64,000 bases of DNA from Tricholoma matsutake (GCA_026075535.2 AP026550.1:9796001-9860000); one strand, 5' to 3'; numbered from the stretch's first letter, positions 11,901 through 23,353 are shown. Made by a program: numbers and translations. The notes: generated by a model from the letters alone, not told the origin.

Positions 11901-12895
11901 TAGTGCATGTCACAGGTTTGCAAACCCGCATGGGTATGCAGGTATGGGTTAGAAGGGTATGGGTATGGGTCGTGTTTGAGGTACCCATTCAAAACCCACA
12001 CTTATGCAACAGGTATGGCAGGTTTTTTTTCTGGTCCAGTACTGGTAAAAGTAAGTTCAAACTCAGTTCAAACTCTAATGATTGACTGGTACTCACCATC
12101 ATAATTGATGCTAGTACAACTCAATTGAATGCATGTTGATACTACCCACAACACCCAGTGTATCCATCAGTTGTGCCCCCGATAAGTTTTTTTTCATTTG
12201 TTGCTTGTTTTTATCAACTTATTAATTGTTTTTCTTTCTTATTAAGGATCTCTCAAATGATGAACAATGAACAAAATAGGGTTTGGAAGGGGAACAATGG
12301 TGATGGATGAGGGAAGGCCCTATGTAATGCAGTACCAGTATGTCCCACCCTCGTATGCCTGTTACATCACGTTAATGGCCCCCATAAACCTTGCTAAACT
12401 AGGGACAAGGCAACACCCACCCCAAACCTGCAAGCACCTGCTCATGGGGTGGACTGCAGGTGCTAGCCACCTATGACAATGACAACAATCACCAGGACAA
12501 GGGCCTGATGACAATGATGACAATGGACCTACCCACCCCATACACCTATGAGCACCTACTTGTAGGGTGTACCATGGGAGGGAGATGGCACTCCAGCACC
12601 CATCCCCCACCACTGTGAGCACTCGCTCACAGGGTGGACCAGGTGCTAACAGCCATCCTTCACTCACAATGGCAGACAGTAGCACCCCCAACCACCGCCA
12701 CAAGCAACTGCTCATGGGATGGAAATGGGGAGCAAGGGGACAATGTTGATGCAAACCTGCTGTGCCACCCCACATGGGTTTCTGTACCCATGTGACCCAC
12801 CTGTACCCATACCCACAAGCATGGGTACAGGTTTTGCATGGGTGTGGGTGCAGGTAGAGGTCAAGTGACCCGTGGGTTACCTGTGACATGCACTA
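11901..12895. mobile_element. Non-autonomous hAT element with 8-bp target duplication
   Basis: The left end TAGTGCATGTCACAGGT at 11901 is matched by its inverse at the right end (...ACCTGTGACATGCACTA, ending at 12895). Both sides are flanked by the same octamer AGCATGGG (11893-11900 and 12896-12903), the 8-bp duplication diagnostic of hAT transposition. There is no transposase, so it must be moved in trans. Subterminal DNA is rich in CATGGGTA/TACCCATG words. The interior carries four copies of the GAGC...GCTC hairpin motif (near 12427, 12548, 12618 and 12702), also seen in unrelated elements of this window. Confidence 0.85.
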
Positions 12896-13364
12896 AGCAT
12901 GGGAGCAGAGCCTATCATAGAAAAAGATTGAATGAGACCCTCTATCACAACAACATATTTTACTTACTTTCAGTCACTGGCATGATGATCTTCCTCATCT
13001 TGGACAACTTTTCTTCTGGCAGCAGCATTGTCATCCTGAGCACTGCACCTGACACTCCAATTGAAGACATAGTCATACTGGAAGCCCTCTCAAACAAACA
13101 AATCCTGGAACAGCTTATGCAAGTATGAGTAATTGGGCTTATCATTGAAGCAGAGAGTACAAGTGTAGTTTAAGAAGATGCCAAATTCATTTGGGAACTC
13201 CCCCCTCTCCTCATCCCCCCTCTCCTGATCTTCCCACTGTCTGTCCCTAGCCATCCCCTTTCCTCCCCTATTCTCCTTGACATTTTTTTACATTGATTAA
13301 ACTCTTAGATCTACTTAGCACATCATCAGTTCTAAGGAGAAATAGGTCCTTAATGTGCTTATTT

Positions 13365-13405
13365 TTGCTTATTCTGCTTATTTCTTGAATAAGCAGAATA
13401 AGCAA
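13365..13405. repeat. Near-perfect 17-bp-arm hairpin
   Basis: TTTGCTTATTCTGCTTAT and its reverse complement flank the 7-nt loop TTCTTGA. The flanks continue to match loosely (CCTTAAT outside both arms), so this could be the centre of a small foldback element. It lies at the broken 3' end of the membrane-protein remnant on the minus strand. The preceding 13199-13265 is a CCTCTCC-type low-complexity tract. Confidence 0.55.
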
Positions 13406-13439
13406 ATTAAGGAGATTCTTGATTTTGCTGATGTATTGC

Positions 13440-14102
13440 TGCACCAACAATAGCACCAGTCAAGACACTTGCAGAGTTAGATCATACTCCACTTTGTGCC
13501 CATGTTGTAGTACTAGTAGCAGACCCTGTGGAAGATAATACAGAACTCTCTGGAGATGATGTGAAAATCATCACAGTTGTTGACACTGTCGTAGTGCAGG
13601 GAAGAATCATTAAAGAACCATTATGATGATGAATTACTTACAAGGCATATACTGAAGGTAATCCAGGATCAGGCAACCACCAGTTATGGTATTATTGATA
13701 ACCAGTGTGTGTTGTTCTGCCCCCAACACTGACGATTGAAAAAAGGGCACTCTGTATTGAACTATGGACTGGCTCTGCTGCCCTGCATAGGTTGCGGCAA
13801 GTGATTCATTGATGCTATATGTGGTCACTGGGCTGTACAGGTTATTTGGATCACCCATAATATCAATGGTACCATACACCAACACTGAGGTTCCTAAAAT
13901 TTGTGGCATATCATTAACAGTGAGTGGTCAGCTTGATACTTGTTTGCTTCCATACCAGAAAAGCTAAAGGTAGCTGTTGCTCCTGCTGATGATGGTATTG
14001 TGTGCTGTCTCATTCAATTTGAGGGAAACACCACCTGTTGTTCATAGACCTTCTGGCAAGTAGCTGATCAAAGAACTGCTGTCATCAATTGTTGGTTTTG
14101 CC
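13440..14102 (-). pseudogene. Single-pass membrane protein with extracellular galactose-binding-like domain, broken
   Basis: Three exons can be joined on the minus strand across introns 13894-13955 (GTATGG...TTTTAG, 62 nt) and 13586-13641 (GTAAGT...GACAG, 56 nt), both in consistent phase 1. The product begins with TIDDSSSLISYLPEG, then has ATFSFSGTSVLVYGTID, then VPFFQSS, HTLVINN and LILDYLQY, the beta-rich pattern of a family common in Agaricomycetes. A Ser/Thr-rich linker and the start of a membrane helix (VLTGAIVGAAI) follow. Defects are a TGA after PEGL, a frame break upstream of PSSAGATA, a TGA in the linker, and loss of everything after the first residues of the membrane helix. The N-terminus may extend to about 14358. 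The ligand is unknown. Confidence 0.6.
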
Positions 14103-14558
14103 ATGCTGTGACCTCCAGTAGGGGAGTCAGTAATAGGGAAGAGATCTTTTATGATAACATAGTAACAGTCCTAGTAAGAGTAAGAGAAGTTGAAATGAAT
14201 GTGAGGGTACAAAGCATGATGGAACCCTCAGAGAAGGTTAATGTACCTAGTTGTACCATCCTCCTTTGGGCTTTGCTTGTAAGTTTGCTTCTGATGACTG
14301 GCATCCAGACTGCAGAAACCAGCAAGTACCAGACAGCAGTTTCACAGTAGAAGCACATCTGAAGGCCCTATTGCTATTGTATCTTGGCATCACTCTGTAA
14401 AAGGTGGACACATGGATGAGGAGTGGGGCACAGATATAATGTTACTACACTACATCTTCTGACTAAATACATGTCAGGTAGGCTAGATACATAAATGAAA
14501 AACAAAGTGAGCTCGAACATGTAATGGAACCATGACAATGGGTGGCTGTGAAATTCTA

Positions 14559-15455
14559 CAGTCGAACCCCTCATAACCCATACCCCTCGGTGGATGGCCC
14601 AGGGTATGGGTTATGAGGGGTTATGGGTTATGAGAGGTATCACTAAAAATGGACTCCAAAAATCATTGAAAAATCATAAAAATTAGTAGAAAAACATTAG
14701 GTCTACAGACTCGTCTTAAATTATGTTACTAACATATGCATAGACTACTTTGAATAATACTATCTATAATCTCTGAAAGAAGTCAGTCAGAACAGTTTCT
14801 TTCATACTCCTGGTCTCTTTGAGGTGGAGCAGCCTACTGAATAAAATTGCTTCAAATTTGCAAGCAATGGGGTCATTTAAGCCATCAGTGTATTTGCTTA
14901 TGATCACCTTCCCATTTTCATCCAACCATTCAATCCCTCACTCATAGTCTGAGGCTGACTCCAGGGTGTCAAGAACACGTTGCTCGTCAACTGTGTTTCC
15001 TTCATTATCCAACCAATGCTCTGATGATGAAATAGTTTCTGCCCAAGCTAGTTTTGCACTGAGTTCCTTCTTGTGAGTCTTGATTGTTTTCATAAACTTA
15101 GCAAGACCTTTCTTAAGAACTTCAAGTGGTTTAGGAGCCATATGTTCAAAGTAAAAAACTTCTAAAAGTTTATTTTTCGAGCCATTCAGATGGCGGTGCA
15201 TCACAAAGCCAATTTTTTAGGCTATTCCATGACTCGCTGTGATGACCAGCAATTTGGTGTATCATTCTTTGACAGTAGAATCAAGGGACTAAGTCTAATA
15301 TGGTAGGCAAAACTATGGGTTTTGCCCACAGATGGGTATGGGTTATGGGTTATTGCGGACCTATGGGTTATGGTATGCAATTCCCTGTGAACCAAGTTGG
15401 TAGACAGCTGCAGCTATGGGATATAAGGGGTTATGGGTTATGAGGGGTTCGACTG
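14559..15455. mobile_element. pogo/Tigger-type (Tc1/mariner) internally deleted element with TA duplication
   Basis: The termini CAGTCGAACCCCTCATAACC (from 14559) and its inverse ...GGTTATGAGGGGTTCGACTG (to 15455) are flanked by TA at 14557-14558 and 15456-15457, the expected target duplication of this superfamily. The ends contain stacked GGGTTATG words in the subterminal region. At 897 bp it keeps only a transposase C-terminal remnant, so it is non-autonomous. Confidence 0.85.
14938..15204 (-). pseudogene. pogo-type transposase C-terminal remnant
   Basis: An 88-codon frame rich in Lys, Glu and His (SEHWLDNEGNTVDEQRVLD near its end), lying inside the TA-flanked element. The acidic tail (ASDYE) fits the C-terminal tail of pogo-like transposases, but the DDE core is absent. 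Assignment leans on the surrounding element more than on the residues. Confidence 0.4.
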
Positions 15456-15457
15456 TA

Positions 15458-16170
15458 ACACGTTCGAGTAATCTTGCGGGTTGACTATCTCGTCGTTGGG
15501 GGACACGCTTCGTAGCGCATAGAAGTGAGTACATACAACTTCTAAAGCCTCCGCATCACAAGCTGCCATCAATTTTTGAACGCGTCTTATCAGTGATTGC
15601 TGTTCAGTTCACCCCGTGTTTGATGTGAAGCACCCTGTCGAAGGCCTCTGTCCATTTGCTGCTGTGCTGCAGTACGAGATACATACCAGGCCATGGGTTT
15701 CGGTCCTTGTTATCATGTATTTGGTTCTTCCTGTTGCGGTTGGTAAACTTAAAATTTCATCAGTATACGTGTCATCAGAGTGAAAGCTCCTCCCCGTTAC
15801 TTATACGCCATTTGTACCCACAGTTATTTGCCACTACAGTACTTGTAGGGGACAGCAAAACTATCAGAGGTCTGGACAACTCCTGAGTAGCATCACGATT
15901 TCGGCTGCGTTACCTTTATGATCAAGCGAGTCAACTATATATGCAATGGAGAAGTTCCAAGAGGAAGGAAGCCTGGACATGTTGTTTTCCCGGAATGACT
16001 CGATCATCTTTCAATGCTCCCATGCGTAACCAAAACCAGATGCTGAAAAAGTTAAGACGAGAGAGGCGTTGGTGATCTTTCCAAAGCCTGAGCCTGAGGG
16101 GAGCCCATTGGAAACCCCTTCTTTTGGACCGACTTGGTAATATCTTTAGAATTCAAGGTCCTGGGAGCAT
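15458..16170. other. Spacer without recognisable gene
   Basis: Short open frames only. No family, RNA gene or repeat could be identified. Confidence 0.4.
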
Positions 16171-16175
16171 TGACG

Positions 16176-16666
16176 ATGACCTCCTGGGCTGACTCGAAAT
16201 TATTTGTCGGTCGGTTCACAATCAGGTACGTTCACTTCTAGGTCTCCGTAATTAGCAACTCGCACTGACACTAACGGAAGATATAGGCAACACAAAGGTA
16301 CTATCGCCGGTGGCATCCTCATCGACTGTCCCATCAGCAGGGTGGAAAGCGAAGCAGGATCTTCCGAAAATCCCACCCAAAAAACGTCGGCCAAAGCCAC
16401 AGCCCATTCCATTCGACCGCGTCACCAGGTCTGTGACCACTTCTGTCGCAGGATCGCATCAGTGCAGGCCATCCACTCGAACTACTTTCGTTGGCGGATT
16501 TCGGAGCCATTGCATCGTCTTGTCACATACTCCCATCGACTTTATGAGTGGCCAGTCACGGCTTATGGCGATGTTCAGTGGTTTTGCGACTATTCCTGCT
16601 AGGCAGTGGGTTATCATCTGCTTGTCGATCCTCCTTACAAGTCTCGCACCCCTCCCGGGCCGTTAG
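16176..16666 (+). CDS. Candidate spliced gene, reading frame uncertain
   Basis: The interval 16226-16286 is an excellent fungal intron (GTACGT donor, CACTGACACTAAC branch region, ATATAG acceptor, 61 nt). Starting from the ATG at 16176 and splicing gives MTSWADSKLFVGRFTIRQ and continues to a stop at 16602. A second frame through exon 2, open to 16666, gives a Pro/Lys-rich segment (AKQDLPKIPPKKRRPKPQP) that looks more protein-like but needs an unseen upstream exon. No family is recognised. 16790-17350 has nothing I can support. Confidence 0.35.
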
Positions 16667-17353
16667 AGCAAGACCTGTAGTCTTACTCCACACACCCAAG
16701 GACCAGATGATCGAATTAGCAGGCAGAACAGTCTTTCAGCTGGAGAATACGGTATATCACCAACATGGTCTTATGGATACTTAGAGCGAAATTGCGGGAG
16801 CCCTGTGAAGATGTGAGCGTCTACGCTGGTGTCATTTGTCGCGAGAATGAAAAGACACTATAATACCTCAAGCTCTGCACTCTGTGATATCGACATGCTT
16901 GATCATCTGTTAAGTTGCCAATATGAATGTCTGAAAAAATAACATGACTAGTCAAACACTTGCATCGGCGGGCTAAACATTGACAAAGTGGAGAAGGATG
17001 AACCTAAACAGCTGCTGCACAGCACCCACCATGTCCACCAACAACCAACCCATAGATCCAAACAAGTGTACTAAAAGCCTGTTGTGGTCACACAACTTGA
17101 CAGGACCATAGTATATCCTCAAGAGCATGAGCAGATACAACTAGAAGTTTATGTTACAATGAAAAAGTATGTTTCAAGGTCCAAGTATCAACAAGGAATA
17201 AGACCACGAGTCCAAAGGTCCATGCATGTAAGACTGGGGTCACAGTGCAGGCTTACACATACAAGAGGAAAGAGAAGAAGCCACAGATGAAGAAGGGGGG
17301 TAGGACATAAGAAGTATAGAAGAAGGGGGGCAGGAAGAAGGCTTCACCTCTCA

Positions 17354-18628
17354 TCATCTCGTCTTGGTGGGCTGGAGGTAGGCATTGGCAAGGGGCTTGT
17401 AGTGGCGGATAATCTCCATGATAAAGTATATGGGTGTCACATAGGTGACGTCTATGGAATTTGCTGGGTGTGGATGCATCATGCGGGTGAGCACTGACAG
17501 ATTTGCTGGGGTCGATCTTGGAGGTGTCAATAGCAATAGCGGAGACATCCTTGGTGTGGTGCCAGCGCCAACAATGATGGGGGGGAGAAGAGATGACGTG
17601 GCCCAAAGTACGGCTGACGTCGGTGGACCAGTGCTCGGAGAGCTCCCCTTTGAGGTTGGCGAGAGCCTGAACCTTCGCCTCTGCTTTCTTCACCAGACCT
17701 TGGACATCCTCGCGCGCAGCGTCTTTCCGACCCGCCATATTGTCCATTCGCCTCTTCTGGTAATCGATGATGTAAGTCTGCGCGTCAATCTCGCTCTGAA
17801 TAGAGATGAGGTGCTGTTGGAAGGATGACTCGCTCAGGAGAAGGACGTCGTGGCGTGGCTTACTCTTCGACCTGCGCTCGAAGAGGTGATTGTCGGATTG
17901 AGGGAAGACCATGTGTCTAGGGCTCTTCTTGCCGTTGCCGTCATCGACTTCGAGGAAGAAGCCGCCCGTTCCCTCAGCCCAGGGCGTGATCTTGGCACAA
18001 ATGGTAAGACCAAGTGTGGCAGTGAAGGGCTCGCGGAGGATTTCGGTGGGGTCGATGTCGTCGGTAGGCTCAAAGGAGCTGGAGATCAACGGATTGGATA
18101 ATATCCGACTCGCGTAGTTCGACATTGATGTCCATGATGAGCTACATTGATAGCGATGTCGTAGGATAGGGGAGTGGAGCCACGCCTTGTGGTCGGGACC
18201 GCCAAATGCCAATCCAGAGTATGATGTCTGGGCTCGTCAACGTAGCAGATCCTAACGATTGCGGTACTAGACCAGTCCACGTAGTTCTGATCCAGGATTG
18301 TACGAACCATGAAGGCTAAACCATCCACGATCTGATGTTCTCCTGGGATCTTAAGTTCTTTGAGCCGGGAATAGGACTCAGGGCCAGACGGCGCCTCCCA
18401 CAAAGGGCCCGTGCGAGCAATCAGGCGTGGCTTAGAAGGTAGACCATCGTAGTACAGCTTGGCCTCTAATTTGGAGACGAGGGGCGGGGGGGGAGGAGTG
18501 GCCCGTTTGCCAGAAGGAGTGGGGGCGAGACATTTCGATGATGTCAGTCTTTTCCGTGCTTTTGCTTTTGCTGGTGGACTGCAAGTCGGAAGGGAAGAAG
18601 ACTCGAAGGAGAAGTTAAATAAATACAA
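17354..18628 (-). pseudogene. Basidiomycete PA-clan (trypsin-fold)-like protein, frameshifted and internally deleted
   Basis: The N-terminal part (18086-18628) has GPLWEAPSGPESYSRLKEL, and the next part, in another frame (17450-18120), has REPFTATLGLTICA, AEGTGGFFL, SPRHMVF (His of the putative triad), SKPRHDVLLL, a coiled segment AAREDVQGLVKKAEAKVQAL, WSTDVSRTLGHVISSPP and IDTSKIDPS. The C-terminus (17354-17548) keeps SIDVTYVTPIYFIMEII. This order matches a multicopy family of uncharacterised Agaricomycete proteins with a trypsin-like fold. There is a frameshift near 18110. A large deletion between IDPS and the C-terminus removes the region where a GDSG-type serine would lie, so any protease activity is lost. 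Confidence 0.65.
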
Positions 18629-18760
18629 GGAACTAACTTGTGGTAAGATTTGAGGGTAGAGATGCGATGAGACTTTAGTGAAAAGGAGGCAGGTTTATCA
18701 GGAAAACCTGAGAGTGCGTGATCTCAAAACTCAACACCGTGACTATTCACTCGCATCATC

Positions 18761-19952
18761 ATGCCCAAGCGTAGCCGTGCCGAGACTCAGAGGCGCTTAA
18801 TTCGATCTTTGATTTGATCTCCAATGCCTCCACTGTAGTCGAATATTCCCCTGATCCAAAGGATTATCTCGCTGCGCTAAAAACCCAAGTTCTTTCCGAC
18901 CTATCGTCCCAAGGGAAGGAAAAAACCAAAACTGCAACGGATTTCATGCTCGATGAAGCAATCGACATGTTCGGGCTGAAGTTTGAGCAATCTCCGGATG
19001 AATTTAGTCAGAAGCACCATTGGGACATTGAAAAGGAGACGGGCATGAAGGAATTTCCGACAACGCCATGTATCGGTGAAATTCTTATGCCATCTTGTTG
19101 AACCATACAAAACATGACTGACCCTGTAATCACCGCGCCGTTAGCACCACTGCTCAACTACTACGCCAAGAACTTCGATCGAACGAGTGAGGCATTGTGT
19201 AGGACTGCTGTCGATTTCATGTTGAACGAATGTCTGACGGTGATGGTGAGTGAGACAAAAATTCTTGGAAGACCTTGTTGAATATTGGAAACCCTCAGAA
19301 AGGTCTAGACATTACGACTGCTGATGATGCCCGACCGAAGACGCCCAATCCATTGCACGATATAAAGATCTATGGCGAGGTGTCTTTCGCTCATACAATT
19401 ATTCCTCGACCGACTATGCTTCCTTCCCACAATATCGTTGTCAGTGGTCGTGTCGATCACGCCATTGGTCGTATCCTCAAGTCCCGTGCTAACATTGCTA
19501 CAGAGCAGCGTAAACGTGGCTTCTATTCGCTCTTACTCCTTACCGAGGCCAAATTCCACAACAGTGTTGACCATGCTATCCCTCAACTCATTGTTTACCT
19601 GGCTTCTCTCTGTCAGTCTCGATTACAGCGAAACCGGACGGACGCATCTGTCTATGGCCTTGCATCTGACGGATATGTTTTCATCTTCGTAAAGATATCA
19701 CACGACGGGACTGTGATGCGTAGCAGGCAATTTGACATCTTGGCAGGCGAAATGAAGAAGGTTCTGGGGTGTTTGCAGTATGTCCTGGAGATGACAGCGA
19801 GCAGGAGCCCAAAATCGACACCAGAGAGATTTGATGATGACAAGAATGAGGTAGATGAATCGGATCCACCCCTCAACTTGGACGACACTAAGTTTATGAC
19901 CCCACCTGTCAGTGGGAGGGACGAAGAGGACGAAGTTTCTAGTGTTGACTAA
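18761..19952 (+). pseudogene. PD-(D/E)XK nuclease-fold family protein, decayed copy
   Basis: The start MPKRSRAETQ (18761) is followed after a frameshift by NSIFDLISNAST, VEYSPDPKDYLAALKTQVLS, a TGA at about 19099 where the family has Arg, then PLAPLLNYYAKNFDRTSEAL and AVDFMLNECL. After a deletion the frame resumes at 19275 with GNPQKG and DDARPKTPNPL, then GRVDHAIGR and LLLLTEAKFH, then VDHAIPQLIVYLASL and DGYVFIFVKISHDG. The Asp of RVDHA and the Glu-x-Lys of TEAKF fit the PD-(D/E)XK signature. This family is repeated in Agaricomycete genomes; its role is unknown, and nuclease activity would be inference. The acidic C-terminal tail is intact, but nonsense, frameshift and deletion mark the copy as dead. 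Confidence 0.7.
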
Positions 19953-20255
19953 CTTCTTGTATAATTTTAATGTGTATGGCCCGCATGGGCACAGACTGTA
20001 CCATGGCATTCTAGCTGGAAATTCAAATACCGTCATCATGATAAAAGGAAAACCCTTTCTCCCACGGTCAACAATAGCTGCGACGGATCTGACTCGAACG
20101 ACCCGAACCCGTACACGACGTTTATCGGCATCTTCTCCGACAAGAGAAGCATAGCTATACACTGAGATCCTCAAGCAACCAAATTATTAGGGCGCATCGC
20201 ATGCTGTATCAGACGCTGCACTTTTCCGTGCGGACAATTTCACTCAGTCGGATTG

Positions 20256-20755
20256 ATGGCCTGCGACATTCTCGTGCCGCTTTCGACCATCGCTCAGGAT
20301 GATTTTTTTTTGTCAGCGTTGGGTCTGGTCGAGAAAATGTTTGCATATACTCCCCGCGGATTTGCGAGGCGTTGCACCCATTTGCTAGAACGTAATTGGT
20401 TGACGGGCCTGCTAATGAAGGTTGAGAGGAAAAGGCTTGCAGGAAAGAAAAAGTCTACGAGCCTTGAAATCTACGTGTATCTTCCATACGGCATTATCCT
20501 GGAGGTACGCACATTTTATTCGAGTCTCATCGCACCCAGCCACTAAATTGCAATCTCTATCTTCTAGATCTTTAGCTACCTTCATGCGATTGATGTATAC
20601 CATCTTGGACAGACCAACAGAGCAATGCGAAATATTATCATGGCTGATCATGGAGTTGCTCTTTGAGCAACTGTCTTCAGAAATGATCCAACCTTGCCTG
20701 CTTGTCCTCCTGATCTGTTGTCAAGGAGTTGGTGCTGTGTGGTTGGACCACGAAA
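20256..20755 (+). pseudogene. F-box protein, truncated
   Basis: A 63-nt intron (20505-20567, GTACGC...TTCTAG) separates two exons in phase 0. Across the junction the product reads YLPYGIILE + IFSYLHAIDVYHLGQTNRAM, a good F-box (L-P...I-L-E-I-F-x-x-L-x-x-x-D-x-x-x-L). F-box proteins recruit substrates to SCF ubiquitin ligases. The frame then meets TGA (20664-20666) where the family has Trp, and continues with ATVFRNDPTLPACPPDL, matching the usual region after the F-box. From about 20760 AT-rich repeat DNA replaces the C-terminal half. The lead-in KKKST before the F-box is typical of Agaricomycete members. Confidence 0.7.
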
Positions 20756-20779
20756 TTTAGGGTTGGATCCGCACATTTG

Positions 20780-20935
20780 GTCACGCACCCTGCCTGAACT
20801 GTATACAGTATTCATATACTGTATATTTACCCTATACTGCACTTTCAAGCCCAGGGGGTATACATATACGTATACATATACAGTATTTACCATATATAAA
20901 TAGTAAATATATAGTACGGTTGGAGCCTTAGCACA
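20780..20935. mobile_element. AT-rich transposon end shared with 1844-1978
   Basis: TATACAGTATTCATATACTG-type DNA ends in GGTTGGAGCCTTAGC (20918-20932), the inverse of the TAAGGCTCCAACC end next to the hAT fragment at 1848-1861. It interrupts the F-box pseudogene. The opposite end of the insertion was not found. Positions 20940-21240 have no clear feature. Confidence 0.35.
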
Positions 20936-21240
20936 GCGGAGAGTTTCTAGATCTTGTGTCAGGTCTGGGGATAAGCACGAAAATTGAACTAGAGCTGTAA
21001 GGGTATCCGGAGTGCACCTGCTGCATCCACCCCCTGGTGCCCACACCAGTCCACTTCTGGCTTCTCACCCACCACTGTGCCCCTAGGCAGATACTCACTT
21101 GTGGCTACATGAACTCCCTGGGTCTCTGATGCTGCCGATGACACCCCCCCCCAGCTTTCCACTGGGCTTGCCACCAACGTCAAACAAGTACAAAGTTCAA
21201 CCGCTTCAGGCAATTTGAAATATCTGCCAGCTCAAAATCT

Positions 21241-23353
21241 ATGCGTTGCGATGACATCGAAGCCCTGGATAATGACCAGCTCCTTAATCTCCTAAACACT
21301 TGTCTGAAGAACAACGATGCACCATCTATTTGGTTCTCTACTGTTCTCACAGGGGTACTGAAGAGAGGAAAGCCCCCATCAAACCCTGATAGCTACAGAA
21401 CTATTGGGCTTGAGTGCTGCCTCCTCAAAGTCATGACACTGCTGGTACACTATCGCCTCGGCAAACTCCAAATGCATTATCCCTGACTCACAAAATGGAT
21501 TCCGCGAGACCTATAGGACAAACAATAATGCATTTATCCTGCAATGTGCAACCGATAGGGCACGGAGCTTGGGAAAAACTCTCTATGTGGCATCAGTTGA
21601 CATCACAAATACATTCCCCTCTGTTGAACATGCTATTATGTGGGTAAAACTCACCTGTATGGGTGCTGGAGGCAAAATATTTGACTGGATCCAAATGCTG
21701 TACTGTCAGATGTCCTATGTTGTGAGGTTGGGGGGGAGATCTCTGAACCCTTCAAAGCACTCATAGGTATTCTGATTGGAGACCCTGCATCGCCAACACT
21801 ATGGAACCTGTATATGTCTGACTTTGTCATATCCATGGATCCAGATGATGTCATACTTGGTGGTGCCAGTGCATCCAACCTTGAACATGCAGATGACATT
21901 CTTCTTATGTCCTACTCTGCCAGGGGGTTACAAACACAACTGAATGTGGTCCTCCTCTGGTGCAGCATGAACTTCATGTGCATCAATGCTGTTAAGTCGT
22001 TTATTGCCATTTTTGGAACACTACCCTCCACCTTACCTATTTTTACACTAGGTGATAACATGGTGGATGTAGTGGAGAAAATTACCTATGTTGGCATCAC
22101 CTTCCAGACAACTCACCCTAATATTTTTGCATCACACTACTGTACAAAAGCAAGCAAAGCTCGAGTAATCGGCCATGCGATCATGGGTGTGGAGTCAATG
22201 ATTAGTAACCTCCCCCCATTTGAAGCTCGCAAGCTATACATGGCAAGGATGGACCCACACCTCACTGGTGGGTGCGAAGTGGTACTTGACATTGACCATC
22301 AGGCAGATCAGCTGCTACATGTCCAGCACTCTTTTATCTGCTGAATGTTAAGGGTCAACAAACGTGCTATGATTACTCCGCTCTTCACAAAGACAGCTAT
22401 AGGTCCACTGCAGTATAGAAGAATTGACCTGGCACTACGCTACTTGGCATACCTTGTCTCTCTCCCCGCAAACCACCTGGCCCGAGCAGCAGTGCTTGAC
22501 TCATGCATGCTGTCAACCTCCAGCCACTCCTCATGGATAACTGATCTGCGGTTTGTTCTCCTCAACCTTCCGATACCCATCCCTGTCCCTGATCTGACAC
22601 AGATCAATGGGGATGGTATCAAGTTGCTTCAGAGTACTGTTGTTGCATCTATGAAGGATTGGCTGAACAAGGAGATGATGTCCCCAAAAATGTACTTGCT
22701 CCAAGGCTGACTGGAGCTTGAGGAGGACAAGGCCCTTGTTTCAAAGACCCTCCACTTCAGACACTACCTACAAGTCATGACTGTGTCACACAGAAAATCA
22801 CTGACCCGGCTGGTACTCTCTGACCATGGACTGGCTGTTGAACAGCTGCACCATATACATGGACCACATGTTCTTAGGGAACAGCGATTGTGTTGGTTCT
22901 ATCTAAATGCTGTTGAATCACCTGAGCATGCCCTGCTGGAATGCACTGCCTCCCATGAACTTGTCTGACTCTGCAATGCTTTTGTGCAGAGAATGCAGGT
23001 TGAGATGCCAGTCTTCCTGTCTGGGTTTGCTCCCCAAGGTGCTTTACTGTGCCTAAAGGCCCTTATTGCAAATAGAACAACCATCACTCTGCTAGCAAAG
23101 TACACCCATGATTTCCTACAAATATTCGATGCTCATGCTATCTACAACCCCTTTCTGTAGTGTGATCTCTCAGCTCTCAAACTCACCCTTCACTCTGCAG
23201 GTAAAGTCATACCAGTTTCTGTTGGTTGGTTTTCTTGTGCTTGGAGTGGCCCGGAGGCATAGGTAGATTGCTCGTGTCTATCTTAGAGAACCTTCGGAAC
23301 CCGGCATTCCTGAATGGGACCTTGCTGTGTAACTACTACTACTACTACTACTA
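21241..23353 (+). mobile_element. LINE (non-LTR retrotransposon), 5'-truncated and full of stops
   Basis: Frames on the plus strand cover the reverse transcriptase and C-terminal region. 21241-21486 holds the finger region (VLKRGKPPSNPDSYRTIGL). 21814-22344 contains ALIGILIGDPASPTLWNLY and the catalytic box as HADDILLMS, where most LINEs have YADD or FADD. 22345-23157 is the C-terminal region with RLCWFYLNAVESPEHALLEC, a degenerate C..C..H..C zinc knuckle. Several in-frame stops and frame changes occur. The element ends in a (TAC)n-type tail at 23331-23353, the short 3' tandem tail expected of such elements. No endonuclease domain lies upstream, which fits 5' truncation at insertion. Confidence 0.85.
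23331..23353 (+). repeat. (TAC)n 3' tail of the LINE
   Basis: About seven trinucleotide units directly after GACCTTGCTGTGTAAC. Its position at the 3' end of the reverse transcriptase-bearing element argues for a target-primed tail rather than an independent microsatellite. 23354-23844 contains no gene or repeat that I can name. Confidence 0.7.

Noticed and set aside
14575..15445. Telomere-like GGGTTATG repeats
   Set aside because: They belong to the inverted ends and subterminal repeats of the TA-flanked pogo-type element and are interrupted by GAGG; not a telomere array.
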